A stretch of 9,302 bases of DNA from an uncultured Spirochaetaceae bacterium (GTDB taxonomy: Bacteria; Spirochaetota; Spirochaetia; Sphaerochaetales; Sphaerochaetaceae), in contig CANRIJ010000058.1 of the NCBI GenBank assembly GCA_947630635.1, positions 1 to 9,302 on the forward strand. Reading direction: 5' to 3'. Positions 1-5,954 of this stretch are shown here, one piece after another; position 1 is the first letter of the stretch; each line of letters begins with the position of its first letter. A program made the position numbers and the translations under genes. The notes under the pieces were generated by a model. The model was not told the DNA's origin. It saw only the letters and a list, made by a program, of their open reading frames with translations, and did no database searches.

Positions 1-1081
1 CTAGTGCAATATAAGAGCGTTCTACCGAGTCCCCAATAAGACTATAGAGGCCCTTTTTATCCTCCTCTGGGATAGATAGGGCCTCTATTTTACTGCCAAG
101 CCTAAAAATAACATTTTCAGAGAGCCTCTTTGCATCTATAGGAAGGCTATTTTCAGAAATTGCGCTCTCTTCCCATTTGAAAAATGCCTTAATTTCCTCT
201 TCTAAGAGGGGCTCTACTATCTCCAAGGCCCTCTTTCGTGTCTTCCCAGTATAGCCTAGCTCTTCTGGGGAAATTGCAGATAGCGATGAGTCGACATCAT
301 TTGGATATGAGAAATCAAGAACACACTTACCAGAGAAATAGTCTTTGTCCTTACCCTCGATAGTTTTATAGACACTCTTGGAAAGCGATATCACCGCATC
401 GGCTTTTGATGCTTTCTCAAGCCTCTCCTCATAGCCGATTATGTGAACTCCAGGATATGAGAGAAAGTCCTTTTTTGTGTCCCTGAGAGTCATGTAGACC
501 TCACGGCCCGCCTTTATAAGTCTCGATGAGAGCTCCCTCGCCTCCCTTGAGGAGCCGATGATGAGAATGCTCTTGTACTTATTCAGATACGAAAAGGCAA
601 TATCCACCCTCTCCTGATCAAGCTCTGAGGAGAGCCCCATAGAAAGAACGCGCCTGCCGAAGGCAAGAGCCATATTAAAGAGCTTTCTTAGCTCTGGAGA
701 GGACGTTCCAGCCCTGCTTGATAAGGCACTTGCTCTCTTAAGCTGCGATATTATGGCCTCCTCTCCATAGAGCGGGGAGATAAGACCCGTTGATAGGAGA
801 AAGAGATGCCTAATAGCATCCTCATTAGACAAAAATGACATATCGCACTTGGAGAGAATAGGACTGAGGGAAAGAGACCTCAAAACTCTCTCAGGTTTTG
901 CCTCTCCAAGAATATAGACCTCTGCCCTATCACAGGTATTGAAGGAAATAGACGAGAGGCCCTCCTCTCTCTTGATTTTGAGCATGGCTCTCTTGGACCT
1001 ATTCATAGCCAGATCCTCGATAATAGAACTGTATTTTTCCGGACTCTTCGTGAAATCAACTGAGATAAGATTGAGCTTCAT
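1..1081 (-). CDS. hemA: Divergent glutamyl-tRNA reductase (HemA-like), 3' end off the window
   Basis: Glutamyl-tRNA reductase uses NADPH to reduce the glutamate on tRNA-Glu to glutamate-1-semialdehyde, the first committed step of tetrapyrrole synthesis (C5 pathway). About 360 residues are visible; the family usually has about 400-450. The N-terminal catalytic domain carries FNTCDRAEVY at residues 47-56, matching the family STCNRTE motif, with the nucleophile at Cys50 and Arg52 and Glu54 kept. HLF at 92-94, Ser102 and GE at 106-107 match the HLF...GLDS...GE block. A C-terminal helical dimerisation region from about residue 281 (RKRALEIVEPLLEEEIKAF) fits the family. The NADPH domain is eroded: the loop near 176-181 reads GSSREA instead of a GAGEMG-type loop, and the usual PRD motif is PND at 260-262. 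The start lies one base after the upstream outer-membrane protein stop (TGATATG), which suggests coupled translation. Family assignment is fairly sure; activity is less certain. Confidence 0.8.
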   Translation of the reverse strand, partial: MKLNLISVDFTKSPEKYSSIIEDLAMNRSKRAMLKIKREEGLSSISFNTCDRAEVYILGEAKPERVLRSLSLSPILSKCDMSFLSNEDAIRHLFLLSTGLISPLYGEEAIISQLKRASALSSRAGTSSPELRKLFNMALAFGRRVLSMGLSSELDQERVDIAFSYLNKYKSILIIGSSREARELSSRLIKAGREVYMTLRDTKKDFLSYPGVHIIGYEERLEKASKADAVISLSKSVYKTIEGKDKDYFSGKCVLDFSYPNDVDSSLSAISPEELGYTGKTRKRALEIVEPLLEEEIKAFFKWEESAISENSLPIDAKRLSENVIFRLGSKIEALSIPEEDKKGLYSLIGDSVERSYIAL

Positions 1082-1082
1082 A

Positions 1083-2123
1083 TCACATCTCGTATGTAAA
1101 CTTGAAAAATGGACTGATCGTATTAAAAGAAGAGGTATCCATGGAGACCCCGAGAGCTGCCTGCAAACTCGAATACGATGCCTTTAGATAGATACTGAGA
1201 GTGCCGTTTTGCGCCTTAAAGTCAAAGAAGCGATGCTCCCTCTCAAGATATCCAACTCCCAGATCCAGCCCCGCATTTGGCAAAAACTGAAAATCAAGCT
1301 CGCCTGCTATCTCGATATAGGAGACCACAGGGCGATTTGAGAATCCAGAGTATGTCAAAGAGGCCCTGGGCTTGACAATCATCAAGTCCCCATTCTTATC
1401 GAATCTATTGCCCTCAGCTGCAATAGAGATCGTTGTCGACTCTCCTATTCCCAGCCAACTGAACTCAAGATATCCACTCTGAAGACTGAATATCTCTCCA
1501 ATAGTCGCACCAAGGGAGAAGTTTCGCATATAAAACAGAACACCAACCCCAATAGAGAATCTCTCACGCCCAGTATATCTATCAAATGGGGAGAACCACG
1601 CGTTTGCAATGGCATCCCACAGATTATCAACCTCACGAGCCGACCTGACCATGGAGTTTCCCCCCTTTAGATTCGCTCCAATTGAGAAGTATGGAAACGC
1701 ATATCCAAAATCAACCTCTATATCTACGTTTGAGTAGATGTTAAATAGAGGCTGATTGCTGCTAAATGAGAGCGCTCTATCCTCAAACGAAGAGCCAAAC
1801 ATTATCGAAAGAGAGACATATCTTGAGAGAAACGAGAGCGTCGTCTGATCATAGTGCTCCTGGAGCCACCCCAGATTCTCCTCTCTCAGAATATCGAAAT
1901 TGATATTATCAAGGGACTTGAATGATACAAGAAAGGCCCCCTCATTCTCCCTAAGGGGAAGAGCTGCTGGGTTTGAAAAGATGTCCTGGAAATCGCCATA
2001 GTATGCAACCGAGGTAAAGGGCGAATTCTCCACGAGCGAAAACGATGTGACACTCTCTATATCTGAAAAGGCGGGAAGAGAAAAGAAGAGAGAGAAAAGC
2101 AGAATAGCAAGAAGCCTTTTCAT
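1083..2123 (-). CDS. Predicted outer-membrane beta-barrel protein, possibly FadL/PorV-like
   Basis: I do not recognise a named family. The 346-residue protein starts with a clear Sec signal peptide: MKR, then a hydrophobic core, then a likely cleavage after AFS at residue 20. The mature part shows alternating polar/aromatic stretches typical of amphipathic beta strands (for example around LSFLSRYVSLSIMFG and FSIGVGVLFYMRNFSLGATIG), no further hydrophobic helices, and a final strand FFKFTYEM with aromatic residues close to the C terminus. NPAAL at 51-55 resembles the NPA motif near the N terminus of FadL- and PorV-type barrels, so a substrate-transport barrel is possible, but this is inference. 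The ATG at 2123 follows a TATTAT hexamer by six bases and has no good ribosome-binding site. It is followed immediately by the hemA-like gene in what looks like a two-gene operon. The protein implies a diderm cell envelope. Confidence 0.75.
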   Translation of the reverse strand: MKRLLAILLFSLFFSLPAFSDIESVTSFSLVENSPFTSVAYYGDFQDIFSNPAALPLRENEGAFLVSFKSLDNINFDILREENLGWLQEHYDQTTLSFLSRYVSLSIMFGSSFEDRALSFSSNQPLFNIYSNVDIEVDFGYAFPYFSIGANLKGGNSMVRSAREVDNLWDAIANAWFSPFDRYTGRERFSIGVGVLFYMRNFSLGATIGEIFSLQSGYLEFSWLGIGESTTISIAAEGNRFDKNGDLMIVKPRASLTYSGFSNRPVVSYIEIAGELDFQFLPNAGLDLGVGYLEREHRFFDFKAQNGTLSIYLKASYSSLQAALGVSMDTSSFNTISPFFKFTYEM

Positions 2124-2128
2124 GGCTC

Positions 2129-2135
2129 AATAATA
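2129..2135. promoter_or_regulatory. Possible shared -10 element of the divergent gene pair
   Basis: The 31-bp gap between the minus-strand outer-membrane protein gene and dinB contains one AT-rich patch. Read on the plus strand, 2129-2134 is AATAAT (five of six matches to TATAAT), about 20 bases before the dinB GTG. Read on the minus strand, 2135-2130 is TATTAT, exactly six bases before the ATG of the outer-membrane protein gene, so transcription would begin at or beside the start codon. No convincing -35 hexamer is seen in either direction. This is a weak call based on position and composition. Confidence 0.3.
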
Positions 2136-2154
2136 GCAGAAAAGAGAGTCCTAG

Positions 2155-3330
2155 GTGTACAATCAAAGAGTGGGTAAGGTCTTCATGCACATAGATCTAG
2201 ATGCGTTCTTTGCCTCTGTAGAGATCCTAGACAACCCAAAGCTTAGAAGTGTTCCTCTTATAATCGGCACCAAAGGGGAGCGCTCTGTGGTATCAACTGC
2301 AAGCTATGAGGCAAGAAAGTACGGCGTACACTCGGCCATGCCAATGAAGAGCGCCCTGCGCCTCTGCCCAAATGCAACTGTAATAAAGCCAAGAATGAAG
2401 CGATATCATGAGAAATCAAATGAGGTTATGGCCATAATCTCCTCATTTGCCCCAGGCTTTCAGCAGGCATCAATTGATGAGGCCTTTCTGGACTTCTCTG
2501 GCATGGAAAGACTCTATCCCCTTCCGGGAAAGGCTGCAAAAGGTCTTAAAGAGAGAATAAAAAGCGAGTGTGGAATAACCTGCTCAATTGGAGTTGCCCA
2601 GTCCAAGTTCATCGCAAAGATGGCAAGTGACTACCATAAGCCAGATGGACTTACCATCGTTCCTCCCAACAGAGAGGAGGAGTTTGTGGACAAGGTGGGA
2701 CTCTTTAGGCTCTGGGGTGTGGGAAAGAGCATGCAAGAAGCTCTTAAATCACACTCGATAAACTCCATGGAAACGCTGAGAAAGTATCCCCAGAAGACAC
2801 TTGAGGGCTTTTTCGGGAAATCTGCCGCCGCTTACCTATATAACGCCTCAAGAGGAATAGACCCCGGAGCTTTTCAGGAGGCAAAGACGCACTCTATATC
2901 CGCAGAAAGAACCTTTCGCTATGACATCTACGACTGGGAGACGCTTGAGTACTTTCTCTTAGAGCTCTCTGAGGAGATATTCTACAAGAGCCTGGATGAG
3001 CACATGGTGGCAAGGACTGTGGGAATAAAGATCAGATACGGGGACTTCTCCACCTACACCATCCAGGAGACACCAAAAGACCAGGGCATCTACTCTTCAG
3101 ATGACGTATATAGACTCGCAAAGAGACTCTTGAAAAGAAAGGACATCTATAGAGGGGTCAGACTCATCGGGGTCTTTATCTCCTCTCTATACAGAGGGGA
3201 TGAGATTGAGCAGAGAGATCTCTTTTCTGAGGACAAGGAGAAAAGGAGAAGACTCGAGAAGGAGATATTAAGTCTCTCGAAGAAGGGAGACTATGTCATG
3301 AGAGCGCGTAGGCTTGACAAGAAACCTTGA
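2155..3330 (+). CDS. dinB: DNA polymerase IV (Y-family translesion polymerase)
   Basis: DinB copies past damaged template bases with low fidelity. The 391-residue product has the Y-family signature HIDLDAFFASVE at 12-23, with the first metal-binding Asp at 14, then STASYEARKYGVHSAMP at 48-63, and the catalytic SIDEAFLDFSG at 106-116 with Asp108 and Glu109. Palm, thumb (helix-hairpin-helix region with LWGVGKSM) and little-finger regions follow. Near the C terminus QRDLF at 353-357 matches the QxxLF consensus for binding the sliding clamp, followed by a basic tail of about 34 residues. The GTG at 2155 has an AAGAGAG stretch six bases upstream. A GTG at 2170 would give the more typical MGKVFMHIDLD start but lacks a spaced ribosome-binding site. 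The ATG at 2185 has a good AAGG but would cut into the first beta strand. I see no obvious SOS-type palindrome upstream. It leads the plus-strand cluster. Confidence 0.95.
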   Translation: MYNQRVGKVFMHIDLDAFFASVEILDNPKLRSVPLIIGTKGERSVVSTASYEARKYGVHSAMPMKSALRLCPNATVIKPRMKRYHEKSNEVMAIISSFAPGFQQASIDEAFLDFSGMERLYPLPGKAAKGLKERIKSECGITCSIGVAQSKFIAKMASDYHKPDGLTIVPPNREEEFVDKVGLFRLWGVGKSMQEALKSHSINSMETLRKYPQKTLEGFFGKSAAAYLYNASRGIDPGAFQEAKTHSISAERTFRYDIYDWETLEYFLLELSEEIFYKSLDEHMVARTVGIKIRYGDFSTYTIQETPKDQGIYSSDDVYRLAKRLLKRKDIYRGVRLIGVFISSLYRGDEIEQRDLFSEDKEKRRRLEKEILSLSKKGDYVMRARRLDKKP

Positions 3331-3356
3331 GGGGGCCAAATGATATTTGGTAAAAT
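3327..3356 (+). promoter_or_regulatory. Candidate trmL promoter, leaderless geometry
   Basis: TTGAGG at 3327-3332 (four of six to TTGACA) is followed after 18 bp by TAAAAT at 3351-3356 (five of six to TATAAT). The -10 hexamer ends six bases before the trmL ATG at 3363, so the transcript would start at or next to the start codon. This fits with the lack of any Shine-Dalgarno sequence in the dozen bases before that ATG. The -35 overlaps the last codons and stop of dinB. Assigned by pattern and spacing only. Confidence 0.4.
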
Positions 3357-3361
3357 CCCTC
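3329..3361. repeat. Nested inverted repeat between dinB and trmL
   Basis: CCAAAT at 3336-3341 and ATTTGG at 3345-3350 form a perfect 6-bp inverted repeat with a 3-base centre (GAT). Outside it, GAGGG at 3329-3333 is complementary to CCCTC at 3357-3361. The inner dyad lies entirely in the spacer between the candidate -35 and -10 of trmL, a usual place for a repressor site. There is no T-tract after the structure, so it does not look like an intrinsic terminator. In a read-through dinB-trmL transcript it could instead fold as a hairpin next to the trmL start codon. Confidence 0.55.
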
Positions 3362-3362
3362 T

Positions 3363-3863
3363 ATGCTGAATATATGCCTCGTAGAGCCAGAAATACCGCA
3401 AAATACGGGAAATATAGCAAGAACGGCTGCCGCAACAGGGACAACTCTCCACTTAGTGCATCCCCTGGGATTCTCAATTGATGAAAAGGCAGTAAGGCAT
3501 GCAGGCCTCGATTACTGGAAGGATGTGAAGATCATTGAGCATGAGAGCAAAGAGAGATTCTATGATTTTATAAAGGACAAGAACTTCTCTCTTTACACTA
3601 CGAAGGCTCAAAAGCTCTATACAGAGGAAGACTATAAGAAAGAGGGAGACTGGTACCTTGTCTTTGGAAAGGAGAGCAAGGGCCTTGATGAAGAGCGCCT
3701 CTTAGAGTTCAGAGATCACGCAGTGCGCATTCCCATGATTGGAGAGACAAGAAGCCTGAATCTATCAAAAGCGGTGAGTATCGGAGTCTACGAATGGTAT
3801 AGGCAAAATGACTTCAAAGGGTTCAAAATCATAGGTGAGCTCCATAGGCTCAAATGGGAATAG
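3363..3863 (+). CDS. trmL: tRNA (cytidine/uridine-34 2'-O)-methyltransferase TrmL
   Basis: TrmL is a SPOUT-class (trefoil-knot) enzyme that uses S-adenosylmethionine to 2'-O-methylate the wobble nucleotide of certain leucine tRNAs; it acts as a dimer in the cytoplasm. The 166-residue product is close to the family length of about 155. All three SPOUT motifs are visible: PEIPQNTGNIAR at 9-20, FGKESKGL at 101-108, and RSLNLSKAVSIGVYE at 130-144, the last forming the knot and cofactor loop. HAGLDYW at 46-52 also fits the TrmL subgroup. The C terminus carries about 18 residues beyond the knot. The ATG at 3363 has no ribosome-binding site in the usual place and sits just after a dyad-containing promoter-like region. 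The 3' end overlaps the proposed proC start by 10 bases, suggesting coupling. Confidence 0.93.
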   Translation: MLNICLVEPEIPQNTGNIARTAAATGTTLHLVHPLGFSIDEKAVRHAGLDYWKDVKIIEHESKERFYDFIKDKNFSLYTTKAQKLYTEEDYKKEGDWYLVFGKESKGLDEERLLEFRDHAVRIPMIGETRSLNLSKAVSIGVYEWYRQNDFKGFKIIGELHRLKWE

Positions 3864-4675
3864 ATATGGACGATAAAATCAGATTGGCAGTCGTAGGATG
3901 CGGCAACATGGGAGCCTCCATTATAAGGGCTCTTTCCAAGAAGGAGAGATACTCGATAATCGCAGTTGACAGCGATGAGAAGAAGCTGAAGATGCTATCT
4001 GGTGAGATAGAGAATCTTGAGACGCATTTATCGGCAAAAGAGATAGAGAATGCCGATATCGTGCTCATTGCAGTCAAGCCACAGGCACTAGATGAGCTCT
4101 ATCCCATACTCTCAGAGCTTGAGAGCGAGATATTCATCTCAATTGTGGCAGGAATTCCAATGGACTCGCTTTCTAAGAACCTTGGAAGAATCCACAAGGT
4201 CGCCCGCTTCATGCCAAACCTCGCAGCAGAGTGCAAGAAGGCAGTAACTGCCGTCTGCCACACTGGCAACTTCTTAGAGGAGGAGCTGAGCGTTGTCATG
4301 GATATTGCCTCCTCTATCGGCAGCGTATATTTAATAGACGAGAAGATGTTCAATGCCTTTACCGGGATATCCGGCTCAGGAATTGCATATGCCCTGGAGA
4401 CCATGCACTATATTGCCCTCGGCGGCGTAAAAGAGGGAATACCATACCCAATGGCACTAAATATCGTAAGAGATACCTTTGAGAGCGCAGCTCAGCTTCA
4501 AAGGCACCTCGAGAGTGAGCCAATGAGCATAGTAACCAGAATAACCAGTGCAGCCGGCACTACTATCGAGGGCATTAAGGCCCTTGAAGAGGGAGGCTTT
4601 GGAAATACCCTGATGAATGCAGTTGAGGCAACAAGCAAGAGGTCAAAAGAGATCGAAGAGAAATACGGGAGATAA
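3854..4675 (+). CDS. proC: Pyrroline-5-carboxylate reductase
   Basis: ProC reduces pyrroline-5-carboxylate to proline with NAD(P)H, the last step of proline synthesis. The 273-residue product has the N-terminal Rossmann fold with GCGNMG at 15-20, AVKPQ at 73-77 and MPN at 120-122, then the C-terminal helical dimerisation domain with GISGSGIAYALE at 171-182 and TSAAGTTIEG at 231-240. Two signature positions deviate from the common family forms: SGSGPAY is SGSGIAY here, and TSPGGTT is TSAAGTT. ATG 3854 has AGG five bases upstream and overlaps trmL; ATG 3866 (MDDKIRLAVVG) has GGGA six bases upstream and is an equally good start, leaving a 2-bp gap. serS follows three bases after the stop. ProB, the first enzyme of the pathway, is encoded on the opposite strand about 4 kb downstream. 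Confidence 0.95.
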   Translation: MGIDMDDKIRLAVVGCGNMGASIIRALSKKERYSIIAVDSDEKKLKMLSGEIENLETHLSAKEIENADIVLIAVKPQALDELYPILSELESEIFISIVAGIPMDSLSKNLGRIHKVARFMPNLAAECKKAVTAVCHTGNFLEEELSVVMDIASSIGSVYLIDEKMFNAFTGISGSGIAYALETMHYIALGGVKEGIPYPMALNIVRDTFESAAQLQRHLESEPMSIVTRITSAAGTTIEGIKALEEGGFGNTLMNAVEATSKRSKEIEEKYGR

Positions 4676-4678
4676 AAA

Positions 4679-5950
4679 ATGATAGATTTAAAAGAACTCA
4701 AAGAGAGAGAAGGCGAAATTAGAAAGAACATAGAGGATAGGTTCATGAAGGTGGATCTTGATAAGATCCTAGCCGATCAGGAGAAGAGAAGCCGACTTCT
4801 ATCAGAGACAGAGGATCTCAGGGCAAAGAAGAACGAGAATGCCAAGAAGATGAAGGGCAAACTCGAGAGCACTGAGAGAGCAAGGCTCATTGAAGAGGGA
4901 AAGAGCATCAAAGAAGAGCTACAAAAAAAGGAAGCAGAGCTTGAGGAGGTCGATAAAGAGTTCAAGAGTGAGGCAATGACCATTCCAAACTATGCCTCAA
5001 AGGATGCTCCTATTGGGAAAGAGGACAAAGACAGCCTTGCAATTAAGTTCTTCATGGAGCCGACAAAGTTCCCCTTCAAGGCAAAGGACCATGTAGAGCT
5101 GGGAGAGATGAAAGACCTCATAGACTTTGAAAAGGGCGCAAAGGTCAGTGGCCAGAAGTTCTACTATCTGAAAAATAGGCTTGTAGTGCTTCAGATGGCA
5201 CTTGAGAGATACGCACTAGACATTGTCATGAAGCACGGCTTCACGCCATTTATCACACCGGATATCGCAAGAGAGGAGATTCTTAGCGGAATCGGCTTCA
5301 ATCCAAGAGGCGAAGAGAGCAACATCTATACCATTGAAGACACAGGAACCTGCCTTGTGGGAACTGCCGAGATAACACTTGGCGGCTACTACTCAGACAC
5401 CATTTTCAATAAGAGCGACCTACCTATTAAGATGACGGGTCTATCGCACTGCTTCAGAAGAGAGGCAGGAGGTGCAGGACAGTATTCAAAGGGCCTCTAT
5501 AGAGTCCACCAATTCTCAAAACTCGAGATGTTCATATACTGTCTGCCCGAGGAGAGCGAGAAGTACCATGAGGAGATACTGAAAATTGAAGAGGAGATCT
5601 TCCAGGGCCTGAAGATTCCATATAGGATTGTCGATACCGCAACAGGAGATCTCGGTGCCCCGGCATACAGAAAATTCGACATTGAGGCATGGATGCCCGG
5701 ACGCGGAGAAGAAGGCGAATATGGAGAGGTGACCTCCACCTCCAACTGCACTGACTATCAGGCAAGGAACCTCAATATCAGATACAAGGACGATGATGGA
5801 AAGACAAAGTTCGTGCATATGCTCAACGGAACGGCAGTTGCCCTCTCAAGAGCAGTCATCGCCGTAATGGAGAACTACCAAGAAGAGGATGGCTCAATTA
5901 GGGTTCCTGATGCGCTAATCCCCTACACTGGATTTGACAAGATTGGGTAA
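4679..5950 (+). CDS. serS: Seryl-tRNA synthetase
   Basis: SerS charges tRNA-Ser (and tRNA-Sec where present) with serine in the cytoplasm. The 423-residue product has normal family length. An N-terminal Lys/Glu-rich antiparallel coiled coil (about residues 25-100) is the arm that grips the long variable arm of tRNA-Ser. The class II catalytic core follows: TAEITL at 229-234, which contacts the serine amino group, motif 2 FRREAGGAGQYSKGLYRVHQF at 259-279 with its ATP-binding arginines, and motif 3 NGTAVALSRAVIAVMENYQ at 383-401. The end is IPYTGFDKIG, matching the usual RPYMGG-type tail loosely. The ATG lies three bases after the proC TAA, with GGGAG about seven bases upstream. The stop lies four bases before the chosen pncB start. 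No anomalies in the active-site motifs. Confidence 0.97.
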   Translation: MIDLKELKEREGEIRKNIEDRFMKVDLDKILADQEKRSRLLSETEDLRAKKNENAKKMKGKLESTERARLIEEGKSIKEELQKKEAELEEVDKEFKSEAMTIPNYASKDAPIGKEDKDSLAIKFFMEPTKFPFKAKDHVELGEMKDLIDFEKGAKVSGQKFYYLKNRLVVLQMALERYALDIVMKHGFTPFITPDIAREEILSGIGFNPRGEESNIYTIEDTGTCLVGTAEITLGGYYSDTIFNKSDLPIKMTGLSHCFRREAGGAGQYSKGLYRVHQFSKLEMFIYCLPEESEKYHEEILKIEEEIFQGLKIPYRIVDTATGDLGAPAYRKFDIEAWMPGRGEEGEYGEVTSTSNCTDYQARNLNIRYKDDDGKTKFVHMLNGTAVALSRAVIAVMENYQEEDGSIRVPDALIPYTGFDKIG

Positions 5951-5954
5951 TGCT

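Noticed and set aside
939..1187. Plus-strand open frame of 82 codons across the hemA-like/barrel-gene junction.
   Set aside because: It is antisense to two genes supported by motifs and a signal peptide, has no recognisable domain and no ribosome-binding site.
2143..2160. CCTAGG palindrome just before dinB as an SOS (LexA) box.
   Set aside because: It is only six bases, overlaps the start codon region and does not resemble a known LexA operator.
3314..3346. TTGACA at 3314-3319 as the -35 of the trmL promoter.
   Set aside because: The distance to TAAAAT at 3351 is 31 bp, far too long; a spacing near 17 gives no recognisable -10. TTGAGG at 3327 fits better.
3329..3361. The dinB-trmL hairpin as an intrinsic terminator of dinB.
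   Set aside because: There is no T-tract after the stem; the following bases are TATGCTG, the trmL start.
4099..4404. Minus-strand open frame of about 100 codons inside proC.
   Set aside because: It is a shadow of the proC coding frame with low-complexity Ser-rich composition typical of antisense GA-rich codons.
5516..5818. Minus-strand open frame of 100 codons inside serS.
   Set aside because: It lies wholly antisense to the class II catalytic core of serS and shows no domain or start signal.
5934..5954. TTG start for pncB, adding seven residues.
   Set aside because: It would overlap serS and lacks a ribosome-binding site, whereas ATG 5955 has GGGT six bases upstream and matches the family N terminus.
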